Source: an uncultured Lachnospiraceae bacterium
Lineage (GTDB): Bacteria; Bacillota; Clostridia; Lachnospirales; Lachnospiraceae
Reading direction: 5' to 3'
Length of the DNA: 64,000 nt
Assembly (NCBI GenBank): GCA_910586955.1
Contig: CAJUMM010000004.1
Location: forward strand, 1-64,000
Below, in pieces: positions 41,835-53,000 of this stretch (positions are counted from its first letter, which is position 1; each line of letters starts with the position of its first letter). A program made the translations under genes and the position numbers. Below the pieces are notes generated by a model, which saw nothing but the letters and a program-made list of their open reading frames with translations, was not told where the DNA came from and ran no database searches.

Positions 41835-43316
41835 TTACGTGGGCTGCTGGGGATCCGTCTGCTGCGGATCCTGGGGCTGGTTCTGCTCCGGCTGCTGGGG
41901 CTGGACCGGCTGTTGCTGCTGCTGTTCTACCGCCGGCTGGCCCAGACGGGTCAATGCCTGATTGCAGTAATTCGCCCGCACGGTTCCCGGATAAGTTTCC
42001 GCAAACCTGCGGAACAGCGGTATGGCCTTTTCCGTATCCTCACTGCTCTCGTATGCCCGGGCCAGGTAATAGACTGCATAACCGTCCTGGTACATTTCTT
42101 CTATATCCACTACCCGCTGGAGATTTTCCACTGCTTCAGCCCAGTTTCCGGCATTATATGCCGCTTCCCCTGCGTCGTACCAGCCTTTGATCTCTTCTGC
42201 ATGCACCGTCCGGTAGACCTCATGATAGAGAGACATAGCTCCCTCCGAGAGCTCCTGGGTATCCACTTCATCCAGGGCCGCTAAGGCCGCCTCTGTATTC
42301 TCTCCCCGGAAGGCATTATAGGCCTCAATCAGCTTCTCATAACTGCCTCCTGTCTCGGGCTCCGCCTCTTTCTCCGCCAAAGCTGCCTGAAGCTCCTCTA
42401 CCTGCTTCTGCATGCCGTTCAGCTCCGTCTGCTTGGCAGATACCTCGTCACTGTATGCAATAATCTGCTGATTGGTCTCACTGCGGATGGAACGGACCTT
42501 CGCAGGCACCACCAGAAACCACATGAGAGCCACGCCCACCACCAAGCCGATAAGCAGATTCAGAACTACGTTCATCCCGGTAGTATCTTTATAGGTAGCC
42601 GGCATAATAATCGTCTCGTTGCCGCTGGTGTAGGAAATAATATCGGAGTTTTTATTCTCTCTGGTCTCCTTCCCCGTCTTTTCTTTGGGATTGATGGATT
42701 TTCCGGTGAGATGCTCCAGCTCATCCTGGTAATGGAGAGACAGACTGTCCGTCTTATCAATGGCCAGCGCCCTGCGGAGCTCCCTTCCCGCCCGCTCGTA
42801 CTCCTCCGTCTGAATGTAGAGCAGTGCCAGAAGCTGATGGCCTTTCACCAGTTTCGGATTCATGGAAAGCACTTTCTTCAGCTGGATAATGGCCAAATCT
42901 TCGCTCCCCTGCTGGCAGTAGAGAAGGGACTGGTTGTATTTCTTAATGGTCTGATTGATAGCCGCCCACCGGGAAGGATTTTCCTGAATGGCACGGATAT
43001 ACTCATCTGCAATATTTTTGTCCGGTTCCAGGCTCTTGCTGATAATCCACTCCGTGAGAGCCAGTACAACCTCCCCCACCTCAAAGTAAACCAGGCCCAG
43101 AAGATTCCTGGCCTGAATATGGTTCTTATTCAGCCTCAGGCTGTAACGCAGATCCTGCATGGCACCGGACAGATTCCTGGCCTTCGCCTTCTCCAGTCCC
43201 ATATTGTAGTAGGTGTTGGAGAGCCGGAACAGCCTGTTATAGATCCGGATATCCGTCCCGCAGGCGCTGCAGTAGCCGGGATCCGTCAATGTCGCTCCAC
43301 ATCTGATACAAAGCAT
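41835..43316 (-). CDS. Zinc-ribbon TPR membrane protein with Gln/Pro tail
   Basis: A 493-residue protein. The N-terminus holds a four-cysteine zinc ribbon (CIRC and CSAC). Cytoplasmic TPR repeats (about 25-205) come next, then a transmembrane helix near residue 255 (VLNLLIGLVVGVALMWFLV). A short coiled coil and extracellular TPR repeats follow, ending in a low-complexity Gln/Pro tail. This suggests a scaffold linking cytoplasm and wall. An in-frame GTG at 43328 overlaps the GGAGG, so the ATG at 43316 is used. It follows folC and a 48-residue gene. Its function is unknown. Confidence 0.75.
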   Translation of the reverse strand: MLCIRCGATLTDPGYCSACGTDIRIYNRLFRLSNTYYNMGLEKAKARNLSGAMQDLRYSLRLNKNHIQARNLLGLVYFEVGEVVLALTEWIISKSLEPDKNIADEYIRAIQENPSRWAAINQTIKKYNQSLLYCQQGSEDLAIIQLKKVLSMNPKLVKGHQLLALLYIQTEEYERAGRELRRALAIDKTDSLSLHYQDELEHLTGKSINPKEKTGKETRENKNSDIISYTSGNETIIMPATYKDTTGMNVVLNLLIGLVVGVALMWFLVVPAKVRSIRSETNQQIIAYSDEVSAKQTELNGMQKQVEELQAALAEKEAEPETGGSYEKLIEAYNAFRGENTEAALAALDEVDTQELSEGAMSLYHEVYRTVHAEEIKGWYDAGEAAYNAGNWAEAVENLQRVVDIEEMYQDGYAVYYLARAYESSEDTEKAIPLFRRFAETYPGTVRANYCNQALTRLGQPAVEQQQQQPVQPQQPEQNQPQDPQQTDPQQPT

Positions 43317-43331
43317 AAGGTCCTCCACTTT

Positions 43332-43478
43332 CTAACGGCTGCCGCCCTTCATCTCTCCCAGCATCTCCTGAATCAGATCTGCGATATCTTTCGGCTTATT
43401 GTTATATACATTTTCTTCTACCTGCTCGGCTTCCAGGCTAGGATGGAACTTCTTTAATTCTTCCTCAAAATCAATCAT
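43332..43478 (-). CDS. 48-residue acidic protein
   Basis: A short gene with AGGAGG 9 nt before ATG. The ATG overlaps the folC stop by 8 nt and the stop lies 15 nt before the TPR gene. The product starts MIDFEEELKKFHPSLEAEQV and ends IQEMLGEMKGGSR. It is acidic and probably helical. I do not recognise a family. Tight packing and a good ribosome site argue that it is real. Confidence 0.6.
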   Translation of the reverse strand: MIDFEEELKKFHPSLEAEQVEENVYNNKPKDIADLIQEMLGEMKGGSR

Positions 43479-44772
43479 GTGACATCCTCCTCAAAATGCT
43501 TTTGATGCTGCCTGCCAGGTACAGGGACCCCACGCAAAACAGGATTCCGTCCCCCTTTTCCTTAAGGGCCGCTTCAAAGGCCTCCTCCGCATCTTTGTAT
43601 GCCGCCGTATCAGCCACTCCCGCCTGCCGGAACAGTTCTGCGGATTTCTGTGCGTCTACCCTGCGATAGCCGCCCACCTCCGTGACAATCACCCGCTTAA
43701 GGCAAAGTTCCCTGCAGATTGTGCCTATCATGCGGGGATAATCCTTATCATCTACTGCGGCAAAAAGCAGCGTAACCGGATAGTCTTTCTCCAAACGCTT
43801 TGCCGTCTTTACAAACTCCTCTACGCCCGCCTCATTGTGGGCACCGTCTACAATGACACCCGGCAGTACCGTCTCCATCCTGCCCTGCCATCGCATGGCG
43901 TCAATTCCCTGCCGGATGACATCATCCTTAAATTCCATTCCCCGGTCCAGCACTTTGATAGCGGTCACAGCCTCCGCCGCATTCATCACCTGGTATTCCG
44001 CCACGCTGGATATAGAGAGCTCAATATAATCATAATACCCAGAATTAATGGAAAAATCAATATGTTTATCCGTCATAGATGAAATTTTATACATCTCCGG
44101 CCCAAGGCCCAAGGCCGGAGCATGGAGTGCTTTTGCCCTTTTGCGGATCACTGCCGCCGCTTCCGGATTGGAGGCATCGTAAACCACCGGAACCCCCTCT
44201 TTCAGAATCCCGGCTTTCTCCCCTGCAATCTCTGCAACGGTATTCCCCAGGTATTCCGTATGATCCAGGCTGATAGAGGTAATCACCGTCACAAGGGGGT
44301 GCTCTACCGCATTGGTGGCGTCCAAGCGCCCTCCAAGCCCCGTCTCCAGCACCAGATACTCCACGCCTGCCCGTTCAAAAAGCACCATTCCGATGAGAAA
44401 CAGGATCTCAAAATAGGTAGGGTGGGCATAACCCTGTTCTTCTATCTCCCGGATACAATCCATCACCCGGTGAAACGCCTCCAGGAACTGCTCATCTTTT
44501 ACCTGTTCCTCATCCACCACAAAACGCTCATTGATGTCCACCAGATGGGGGGAGGTAAAGAGCCCCGTATGCTTTCCGGCCGCTCTCAGAATAGAGGCCA
44601 GAAAGGAACATACGGACCCTTTGCCATTGGTTCCCGCCACATGGAGGATCTTCATCTTCTCCTGAGGATTTCCAAGACAGCGCAGGATAGCTTTTGTGTT
44701 CTCCAGTGTGTTTTTCTTTGTAAACTTAGGTGTCTCTTCAATATAATTTACTGCTTCCCGGTATGTCATCAT
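43471..44772 (-). CDS. folC: Folylpolyglutamate/dihydrofolate synthase
   Basis: A 433-residue Mur-ligase-family enzyme that adds glutamate to folates. The ATP loop is HVAGTNGKGSVCSFLAS (about 44-60). GLFTSPHLVDINERF, ETGLGGRLDATN and VIVDGAHNEAGVEEF are FolC signatures. It lies 18 nt downstream of valS, as in many Firmicutes, so the valS T-box probably affects it. Confidence 0.94.
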   Translation of the reverse strand: MMTYREAVNYIEETPKFTKKNTLENTKAILRCLGNPQEKMKILHVAGTNGKGSVCSFLASILRAAGKHTGLFTSPHLVDINERFVVDEEQVKDEQFLEAFHRVMDCIREIEEQGYAHPTYFEILFLIGMVLFERAGVEYLVLETGLGGRLDATNAVEHPLVTVITSISLDHTEYLGNTVAEIAGEKAGILKEGVPVVYDASNPEAAAVIRKRAKALHAPALGLGPEMYKISSMTDKHIDFSINSGYYDYIELSISSVAEYQVMNAAEAVTAIKVLDRGMEFKDDVIRQGIDAMRWQGRMETVLPGVIVDGAHNEAGVEEFVKTAKRLEKDYPVTLLFAAVDDKDYPRMIGTICRELCLKRVIVTEVGGYRRVDAQKSAELFRQAGVADTAAYKDAEEAFEAALKEKGDGILFCVGSLYLAGSIKSILRRMSHD

Positions 44773-44790
44773 CGCCCCTGGCTCCCGCTT

Positions 44791-47430
44791 TTATTTGGAA
44801 AGGGCCCCTAGGCGCTCCCGCACCTGGGCCATCATCTGACTGTATTTCTCAAGCTTTTCCTTCTCTTCCTCAATCTTACTCTGGGGAGCCTTGCTTAAAA
44901 ATTTCTCATTGTTCAGCATGCCCTTCACCCGTTTGAGCTCTCCTGTAAGGCGGGCTTCTTCTTTCTTCAGGCGCTCCAGCTCTTTATCCAGATCCACCAA
45001 ATCCGCAAAGGGCATATAAATAGCCGCATCCGCCGTCACAGCCGACACCGCATCGCTGCCGATTCCCGTCTTATCCGGCTGAATCACTACTTCGCTGGCA
45101 TATGCCAGGGTCCGGAAGAAAACTTTCCCCCGTTCAAAAATTTCCCGGATCTCTTCCTTCTCCGCCACCACAATGACGGCCGCCTTCTTGCTGGGAGGAA
45201 CGTTCATGCCGGAACGGACATTCCGGATTCCCCGGACCGCTTCTTTGATCCGTTCTACTGCCGCTTCATCCCCCGCGAAATCCCAGGCTTCCCGGTATTT
45301 GGGCCAGCTGGAGATCATAATCGATTCCTCTCCTGTGAGATTACAGAAAATCTCCTCAGTGATAAAAGGCATAAAGGGATGCAGAAGCTTCAGGGCATTG
45401 GCCAGTACGGACTTCAGGGTCCACAGCGCCGCCGCTTTGGTGCTGTCGTCCTCCTGATACAGCCGGGGCTTTACCATCTCGATATACCAGTCGCAGAACT
45501 CCTCCCAGATAAAGTCATAAAGCTTCTGCACCGCAATGCCCAGCTCAAACTTGTCCATATTGGCTGTCACCTCTCTGGCCAGGGTATTGGCCTTGGACAG
45601 AATCCATTTGTCTGCACTGGTCAGCTCATCCAAGGCAGGCTCTCCGGGAACCTGGGCCTTCTCCATATTCATCAGGATAAACCGGGAAGCGTTCCAAATC
45701 TTATTGGCAAAATTCCGGCTTGCCTCCACCCGTTCCATATAAAAACGCATATCATTCCCCGGAGCATTTCCCGTCACCAAGGTGAACCGCAGGGCGTCCG
45801 CTCCGTACTGATCGATGATCTCCAAAGGATCGATGCCGTTACCCAGGGACTTGCTCATCTTTCTTCCCAGGGAATCCCGCACCAGCCCGTGAATCAGCAC
45901 ATGATGGAAGGGAGATTTTCCCGTCTGCTCATAACCGGAAAATACCATCCGGATCACCCAGAAGAAAATAATATCATAGCCGGTGACAAGCACATCCGTG
46001 GGATAGAAATAGTCCAGATCTTCACTCTTCTTTGGCCATCCAAGGGTGGAGAAGGGCCAAAGAGCGGAGGAGAACCAGGTGTCCAGAGTGTCCGGATCCT
46101 GGGTAAAATGCGTCCCGCTGCATTTGGGGCAGACTGCCGGCTCCTTGCGGGCCACCACAATCTCTCCGCAGTCATCACAGTAATACGCCGGAATCCGGTG
46201 TCCCCACCAGAGCTGCCGGGAAATGCACCAGTCACGGATATTCTCCAGCCAGTGAAGATAAATCTTGTCAAACCGCTCCGGCACAAAAGTCAGTTCCTCG
46301 TTTTTCACCGCCTCAATCGCCGGCTTGGCCATCTCTTCCATCTTTACAAACCATTGCTGCTTAATCATGGGCTCTACCGTAGTCCCGCAGCGATCGTGGG
46401 TTCCCACATTGTGGGAGTGATCCGCCACTTTCACCAGAAGCCCCTGCTCCTTCAATTCCTCCACCATCAGCTTCCTGGCTTCATAACGGTCCATGCCTGC
46501 ATACTTTCCGCCGTTTTCATTGATGGTGGCATCGTCATTTAGAATATTGATCTCCGGCAGATTATGCCTTCTTCCCACTTCAAAGTCATTGGGGTCATGG
46601 GCCGGGGTAATTTTCACCACGCCGGTTCCAAACTCCATATCCACATAGGAATCCGCAATCACCGGAATCTCCCGGCCCACCAGGGGCAGAATTACCGTTT
46701 TACCGATAATGTCCCGGTACCGCTCGTCCTCGGGATTTACGGCCAGAGCCGTATCCCCCAGCATGGTTTCCGGCCGGGTAGTGGCAATCTCCACAAACCT
46801 GTCACTGTCCTTGATGGGATAGTTGATATGCCAGAAATGGCCTGCCTGCTCTTCATGCTCTACCTCCGCATCGGAAATGGAGGTTTTGCACACGGGACAC
46901 CAGTTGATAATCCGTGAGCCTTTATAAATATATCCCTTCTCGTAGAGACGGATAAACACTTCCAGAACCGCCTCTGAGCAACCCTCATCCATGGTAAACC
47001 GTTCCCTGTCCCAGTCACAGGAAGAACCCAGCTTTTTCAGCTGGTTGATGATGGCCCCGCCGTACTCTTCTTTCCACTGCCAGGCACGCTTCAGGAAACC
47101 CTCTCTTCCCAGCTCCTTCTTGTCGATGCCCTCTGCCTTCAGCTGGTTGGTCACCTTCACCTCCGTGGAGATAGAAGCGTGATCCGTACCCGGAATCCAC
47201 AAAGCATTGTATCCCTGCATCCTCTTATAGCGGATCAGGATATCCTGCAGGGTTTCGTCCAGGGCATGTCCCATATGCAGCTTCCCCGTTACATTGGGGG
47301 GCGGAATCACAATGGTAAAGGGCTTTTTGCTCCGATCTGCTTCTGCATGGAAATATTTCTTCTCCAGCCATTTTCCGTAAATCCGGTCTTCCATCCCCTT
47401 AGGGTCATAAGTCTTTGCCAGTTCTTTCAT
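44791..47430 (-). CDS. valS: Valyl-tRNA synthetase
   Basis: An 879-residue class I synthetase. The HIGH-type motif is [14 protein letters not shown] and the KMSKS motif is [11 protein letters not shown]. The editing domain and a C-terminal coiled coil ([22 protein letters not shown]) are present. I start at the ATG at 47430 behind AAAGGAGG; the longer frame runs through the T-box leader. It charges tRNA-Val and is controlled by the upstream T-box. Confidence 0.96.
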   Translation of the reverse strand: MKELAKTYDPKGMEDRIYGKWLEKKYFHAEADRSKKPFTIVIPPPNVTGKLHMGHALDETLQDILIRYKRMQGYNALWIPGTDHASISTEVKVTNQLKAEGIDKKELGREGFLKRAWQWKEEYGGAIINQLKKLGSSCDWDRERFTMDEGCSEAVLEVFIRLYEKGYIYKGSRIINWCPVCKTSISDAEVEHEEQAGHFWHINYPIKDSDRFVEIATTRPETMLGDTALAVNPEDERYRDIIGKTVILPLVGREIPVIADSYVDMEFGTGVVKITPAHDPNDFEVGRRHNLPEINILNDDATINENGGKYAGMDRYEARKLMVEELKEQGLLVKVADHSHNVGTHDRCGTTVEPMIKQQWFVKMEEMAKPAIEAVKNEELTFVPERFDKIYLHWLENIRDWCISRQLWWGHRIPAYYCDDCGEIVVARKEPAVCPKCSGTHFTQDPDTLDTWFSSALWPFSTLGWPKKSEDLDYFYPTDVLVTGYDIIFFWVIRMVFSGYEQTGKSPFHHVLIHGLVRDSLGRKMSKSLGNGIDPLEIIDQYGADALRFTLVTGNAPGNDMRFYMERVEASRNFANKIWNASRFILMNMEKAQVPGEPALDELTSADKWILSKANTLAREVTANMDKFELGIAVQKLYDFIWEEFCDWYIEMVKPRLYQEDDSTKAAALWTLKSVLANALKLLHPFMPFITEEIFCNLTGEESIMISSWPKYREAWDFAGDEAAVERIKEAVRGIRNVRSGMNVPPSKKAAVIVVAEKEEIREIFERGKVFFRTLAYASEVVIQPDKTGIGSDAVSAVTADAAIYMPFADLVDLDKELERLKKEEARLTGELKRVKGMLNNEKFLSKAPQSKIEEEKEKLEKYSQMMAQVRERLGALSK

Positions 47431-47458
47431 TCGTATCCTTCCTCCTTTAAATTTAACA

Positions 47459-47486
47459 AACGCCCTTTCATTACTGAAAGGGCGTT
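47459..47486 (-). terminator. T-box terminator of valS
   Basis: A 12-bp perfect stem (AACGCCCTTTCA with TGAAAGGGCGTT) and a 4-nt loop lie between the T-box sequence and valS. It is the premature terminator resolved by uncharged tRNA. Confidence 0.85.
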
Positions 47487-47707
47487 CAATACGCGGTACC
47501 ACCTGTCTTATATGCAGCCAAAGCCGCATACATCTCAAAAACCTTTAACGCAGGTCAGGCGTGGACAGCTACTTGTTCTTCACCGCCCCGGCTCCGAAGC
47601 CACCCCCACAGCCGCTTTCCCAAGGAGCCTTTCAGCCTGTGAACTCCTCTCTCTGGCAGACGCATCTTCTGTGTACCCTCTTCTTCTCAGCCTTTTTATT
47701 TTTAACT
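47487..47707 (-). promoter_or_regulatory. T-box leader controlling valS
   Basis: AGGTGGTACCGCG (47492-47504, minus strand) is the canonical T-box antiterminator sequence. Upstream there is stem I-like sequence with an AGAGAG block near 47640 and the distal CAGGCTGAAAGG element. Uncharged tRNA-Val should stabilise the antiterminator. I could not place the valine specifier with certainty. The stretch 47431-47756 holds no gene besides this leader. Confidence 0.85.
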
Positions 47708-47713
47708 ATGCCT

Positions 47714-47742
47714 AACATAACAGGCTTTTCACCATTTGTCAA
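47714..47742 (-). promoter_or_regulatory. Promoter of the valS T-box transcript
   Basis: TTGACA (47737-47742) and TATGTT (47714-47719) on the minus strand are separated by 17 nt. Confidence 0.65.
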
Positions 47743-47756
47743 GAAGTTCTCCGCTT

Positions 47757-49277
47757 CTACTCTCCTTCTTCCCCTTCTTTGCGTATGGTATACTCGTCGA
47801 AAATTGTCCAGCTGTCCACTTCGTAGGCCGTAATGTGCATTTCCGTATCCGTCACATCGATCTTGACGGCTGTTGGAACCTGGTTCTCTCCCACAACCAC
47901 CAGGGGATCCGCAAGGGCAGGCAGCCCGTACATGCAGCCGCTGGCAGTCCCGGCCGTCACAAACATGACGCCTTCGGGATTCACGGCCGTACTGCCGGAG
48001 GCATAGTCATAATCCCTGTAGATATCCCCATTCTTTGCCACAAAAGCCGAGCGGGAATACACATGATCGTGGCCTGCCAGAATCAGGTCAAAATCAAAGT
48101 TTTTACCCATTCTGATCATCGACTTCGTAATTCCACTGTTGATCTTCTCCCGGTTATGCTCTACACCGCTGTAAGCGGGATAATGCTGGATCAGAACCCG
48201 CCACGTCACCTCCGGATGGGCTGCAATAAACCTATCCACTTCTTCCTCATGTTCGTTGATAAACTGCTGGGTACTGCTGTTCAGCACCACAAACAGGGTG
48301 TTCTTGCGGACGAACCAGTAGTCCCCGTCCTGGTCAAACTTGCTCATTCCATAAGCCTCGGAACGGTTGGGGACATTGAAATGTTCATAGAAATACGGCC
48401 CCACTGGAAAGCCCTTCTCTTCGGCCCCCTCTTCCGTAGCTATGTCATGATTGCCCACTACAGGAACCAGGGGAATCTGATACAGCCCCAGATGGTTCAA
48501 AAATCCGTCATACTGTCCGGCGTCTCCAAATTCCGCCACCTGATCGCCGCCATGGATCATAAACATAGCTTCCGGCACATACTTTGCCAGCCTTGTGACC
48601 ACCTTGTCCCAGGTGTCAACAGTTACCTCCATAGGATCCTTCTCCGACTGCCCAATCTGTGCATCGGAGACAAAGAGAAAAGTAAAATCATTTCCTTCGG
48701 TTTTAGGAATCTGATACTCGTATTCCGGAGACCATCCGCCGCTGTCATTGCCTACCCGGTAGGTATAAGCCACTCCGGGCTCCAAGTCCGTCACTTCCGC
48801 CTTGTTTACATAATACCCCTGCATAGTAGAGGAAGGCTGGCACTGCGCATCAACGGTCCGGGATTCCTGGGTCTCTGCATTATTCCAGACCACCTTTCCC
48901 GGCTGGCCGTCCGGGGACATCCAATTAAACCGGACTTCCGCCGCTGTGGTTCCCGCCTGCATAGTCAGGCATTTAATCGGTGTTGTCTCCAAAAGGGGCT
49001 TGCTGGTATAATCCGTTACAAATGCTTCCCGTTCCCTGGCCGCCCTCTCTTCCTCACTCTCATCTGCCGGAGGCTCCATGGGTTCCTCCGGTTGTTCCGC
49101 CTGCTGCGGCTCCTGCACCTTTGGCTCTTCGGCAGGTTCCGGAAGCTCTGCCTGCACCGCAGCAGGGGCCTCCTTCTTCTGTCCCTTTACTTTCAGGGTC
49201 CAGGCTGTGGCTGCTACCAGTACCAGCAGCACAGCTGAAGTAAAAATGGCCCGCCCGCCGGCTTTTCTTTTTTTCAT
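47757..49277 (-). CDS. Secreted purple-acid-phosphatase-like metallophosphoesterase
   Basis: A 506-residue exported protein with one N-terminal transmembrane segment (about 10-28). A Pro/Glu/Gln-rich stalk (about 35-85) comes next, then a fibronectin-like PAP N-terminal domain (AEVRFNWMSPDGQPGKVVWNN) and a metallophosphoesterase domain. Metal motifs are VSDAQIG, GGDQ, GNHD, an HYP block and GHDH, all present. It probably hydrolyses phosphate esters outside the membrane. AGGAG lies 7 nt before the ATG at 49277. The gene stands alone. Confidence 0.87.
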   Translation of the reverse strand: MKKRKAGGRAIFTSAVLLVLVAATAWTLKVKGQKKEAPAAVQAELPEPAEEPKVQEPQQAEQPEEPMEPPADESEEERAAREREAFVTDYTSKPLLETTPIKCLTMQAGTTAAEVRFNWMSPDGQPGKVVWNNAETQESRTVDAQCQPSSTMQGYYVNKAEVTDLEPGVAYTYRVGNDSGGWSPEYEYQIPKTEGNDFTFLFVSDAQIGQSEKDPMEVTVDTWDKVVTRLAKYVPEAMFMIHGGDQVAEFGDAGQYDGFLNHLGLYQIPLVPVVGNHDIATEEGAEEKGFPVGPYFYEHFNVPNRSEAYGMSKFDQDGDYWFVRKNTLFVVLNSSTQQFINEHEEEVDRFIAAHPEVTWRVLIQHYPAYSGVEHNREKINSGITKSMIRMGKNFDFDLILAGHDHVYSRSAFVAKNGDIYRDYDYASGSTAVNPEGVMFVTAGTASGCMYGLPALADPLVVVGENQVPTAVKIDVTDTEMHITAYEVDSWTIFDEYTIRKEGEEGE

Positions 49278-49442
49278 AATCATTCTCCTCTTTTCCAGGC
49301 CTCCCCCAAGATACCTCTTATCCGGGCTCGTCCTCTCAGGGTTCTATTCTACTAGTATATTCCTGAAAAAGCAAGGAAATCACCGATTCTTAAGAAAACC
49401 GCAATAAATTTTCGGAAACTTTAAGATTTATCTGGTCCGGAC

Positions 49443-50045
49443 CTATTTCAGCTGATTCAGCAGGCCCTTTTGGAGAAACGTCTTCATCCATTTGGGATCC
49501 ACATCCCGGATATGCTCTCCCGCCTCCAGAAACATCACAAAGGCCGCCAGGCTGGAAAGCGCCGTCAGGCAGGCGGCAGCCACCGGAATTTCCTCCCGGA
49601 TCTCGCCCCGTTCCTTCCCCTCCTGGCACAGTTCTCCCAAAACCATAACAGGACGGCAGGGAAAATCCTTGTGTTTCTGAAATTCCTCCAACAGGGAACC
49701 GCTGATCTCCGTTTTCTGGGTTGTCAGGCGGAGTACCCGCATAAAGGATTTCTGCTCCCGGAACCGCCGTTCAATCCAGTCGAAGGCATACTCCATCTTG
49801 GCTCCAAAGCCGTCAATCTGCCTTAATTTTTCTTTCTCCGTTCCTACTTCCCGCTCCAGATCATAAAACAGGGCGCCTACAATGATTTCTTCCCGGCTTT
49901 TGAAATAGTCATAGGCCGTCCCTTTCCCGATTCCGGCTTTGCGGGTAATCTCCGACACTTTAATATTATTGATATCCGCCCCCTCATCCAGAAGCTCCAG
50001 CACCGCCCGGTACAGAGCCCGGACCTTGGGTCTCAGCTCTTCCAT
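49443..50045 (-). CDS. TetR-family regulator of the RND exporter
   Basis: A 200-residue TetR-type protein with a helix-turn-helix KVSEITRKAGIGKGTAYDYFKSREEI near residues 28-53. It follows the RND gene by 1 nt, so both are on one transcript. The palindrome CCGACC-CGTT-GGTCGG at the start of that transcript is the expected operator, giving autorepression. The ligand is unknown. Confidence 0.88.
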   Translation of the reverse strand: MEELRPKVRALYRAVLELLDEGADINNIKVSEITRKAGIGKGTAYDYFKSREEIIVGALFYDLEREVGTEKEKLRQIDGFGAKMEYAFDWIERRFREQKSFMRVLRLTTQKTEISGSLLEEFQKHKDFPCRPVMVLGELCQEGKERGEIREEIPVAAACLTALSSLAAFVMFLEAGEHIRDVDPKWMKTFLQKGLLNQLK

Positions 50046-50046
50046 C

Positions 50047-53000
50047 TCACCCCACCTCCCCGGTTCTCTTTCTGCGAATCAGAAGGGAATAGATGCAGGG
50101 AATGACAAACAAGGTCAGAAGGGTGCCATACAAAAGGCCGCCAATGGTAACAATAGCCATGGGCTGTACCATATCCGCGCCCATTCCCACTCCTGCACCC
50201 ATAGTGGACAGGCCCAGGATCGTGGTCAGCGCCGTCATAAGGATAGGACGCATACGAGTCTTTCCCGCCTCCACCAGAGCCTCCTTTTTCTCCATGCCCC
50301 GGTCGCAGAGCTGGTTTGTATAATCAATCAGCACAATGCCGTTATTTACAATAATACCGGACAGCATAACAAAGCCAATCATGGCAATGACACTGAACTC
50401 ACTCCCTGTCACAAACAGGCCCAGCAATCCGCCTGTAAAGGCCAGGGGAACCGTGAACATAATGATAAAGGGCGACAGCAGTGACTGGAACTGTGCTACC
50501 ATGATGAGATACATAAAGAGAAGCGCCAGCAGAAGCATCTTCACCAGCTCTATCATGGACTCGTTGATGGTCTCATTTTCCCCCTGCATTTCCACGCTGT
50601 AGCCCTCGGGGACAGAGTACTTGTTCAGCTTCCGCTGAATTTCCCCGGATACCAGACCTACGTTGTGGTCTTCGTCAATAGATGCTGTCACCGTTAAATA
50701 CCGGGACTGGGCGTCTCTCTGTATGGAAGCCAGACCATCTGCCCTGGAAAAGTCTGCAATGTCCCTCAAGGGAACATGCTCCTTGGTATTATCTTTCTTG
50801 GTTACAGTCAGAACCAAATCCTGCACCGTCTCCCGGGTCAGCTGCTCATCTTCCCCGTTTACCACCATTACGTCATAGTCTTCCGCCGCCGTGGACAGGG
50901 TGGTAGCGCTATCCGGATCTGACAGCTTCGCCATAATCTGGGAAAATACCCCCGCCGTAGTCAAGCCCTGCTGGGCGGCCTTTTCTTTATTTACGGCAAT
51001 ACGCAGCTCTCCGGTTGTCTCTTCAATACCGTCTGACACATCTACGGTCCCTTCCGTCTCTTCTACAATCTCTGCAACTTCTTTGGCAATCTCCTGGAGC
51101 CGATCCAAATCCCGGCCTTTGATCATGACGGAAACGCCGCTGCCCCCCAGGGCACTCATATCCATGCTGGAGGTGGACACTTCAATCTCCGCCTCCATGT
51201 CCGCCGTCATTTCCAGAATCTCATCTTTCAGCTCTTCATTGGTCAGCTTCTTATCTTCCCGCAGCAGCACATAAACGGAAACCTCATTGGTGGCAGTATT
51301 TCCTCCCAGCATTCCCATAGCGCCGCTGGAAGCCGCCATAGCTCCCACCTCTGTCACATCCTCCAGGGTCATCAGGCGGCGCTCCAGCTCGTCGGCCTGG
51401 GCGGCTGTGTCTTCCAAGGCCGTTCCCTCCGGCATGGTCAGCGTCATATCCATCTGGGTGCTGTCCATCTCCGGCATAAAGGCCGTGCCCTGGGCAAATT
51501 CCAGCACTGCGCTCAGCACCAGCAATGCTACAGAAAGAATCAAAACCACTGCCCGGTGATTCAAAGATACCCGGATGAGTTTTTCATAAACCGCCATCAT
51601 TTTCTCAAAGAAACGGGAGGGCTTCTTCTCCTTAGTATTCTTCAAAAGAGCCGAGCCCATAGCCGGAACCAGGGTCAGTGCCACCGCAAGGCTGGCTCCC
51701 AGGGAATAGGCGATGGTGAGGCCCATATCTACAAAGAGCTGCCGGGTAATTCCTTCCGTAAACACGATGGGCAGAAACACGCACACGGTAGTCAGAGTAG
51801 AGGCCGCAATGGCTCCCGCCACCTCCCCGGCGCCCTCGATGGCCGCCTGGACCGCACTCTTCCCCTCATTGCGCAGACGGTAAATATTCTCGATAACTAC
51901 GATAGAGTTATCCACCAGCATACCGATTCCTAAGGCCAGGCCCGACAGGGAAATAATGTTCAGCGTCACCCCGCTGAAATACATGCAGACCACCGCCGCC
52001 ACCACACTGATGGGGATAGAGCAGGCGATCACAAGGGTAGGCCTTACGTCCTTCAAAAAGAGTATTAATATCAAAATCGCCAGAACGGCACCGGAAATCA
52101 TATTGTTAAACACGGAGCCTGTCACCAGATCAATGTACACTCCCTGGTCCATCAGAGGCCGGAGCAGCAAATCCGGGTCCTCTTCCTGAAGCTGGGCCAT
52201 CTTCTTGTTAATCCGGTCCGATACATCCCCGGTGGAGTATCCCGTCTGTTTCTGCAGGGTCAGCATAATGCCCGGCTGGCCGTTGATGCTGGCGTAGACC
52301 TCGTCGGAATTGTCCGTCATAAACACATCCGCCACGTCACTTAAGCGGATAGTATCCACCCCCTCCATCTCCATATCGATCAGAACCATATTCCGGAGGC
52401 TTTCTAATTCCTCTACCTTATCGCCTACCCGCACCAGGTAGTCGATGCCTTCCTCCGTCACATACCCTGCAGGCATGGAAAAGTTCTGGGCGGCCAGGAG
52501 ATTTTCCACCATCTCCACCGTCAGGATATCCGTCATATCTGCGTTGTCAAAAGCTTCCTGTTTGGCCTCTGCCAGATCCTCCTCCCCTTCCTGGAGAGAT
52601 TTCAAGCCGTCGTCTAACTGCTCCTGGGCGTCACGGATCTGCTCCCAGGCGTCGTTCAGCTGATCCTGGGCGGACTCCAGCTGTTCTTTGGCAGATTTCA
52701 GCTGGGATTTGGTGATGCCTAAGGTGGCTGAGGCGCTGCCCATCTCGATAGCGGCAAGCATTTCGCCTTTGTTGGCTTCGATGATACCCTGGTCCAGCTT
52801 GGCATTGCCGGCTTCCAGCTGGGCTTTCACGGCAAGAAGCTGGGCTGTCTCCGGTTTCGCCGCCTCCGTCTCATATTTCGTTTTTGCTGCATTATGACTG
52901 GCGTTTATTCCAATCATGGCAGTCCTCAATCCGTTAAGATCCGTTATGCTTGCTAAAACCGCCTCCAAAGGAGTTCCGGCAACAGAACTTTGAATCTTTC

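Noticed and set aside
45379..46542. 387-codon plus-strand frame opposite valS
   Set aside because: It is a shadow of the synthetase gene; codon bias of the opposite strand explains the lack of stops.
49436..49445. GGTCCGGACC palindrome at the end of the tetR gene
   Set aside because: It has no loop and no U-run, overlaps coding sequence and lies away from a promoter.
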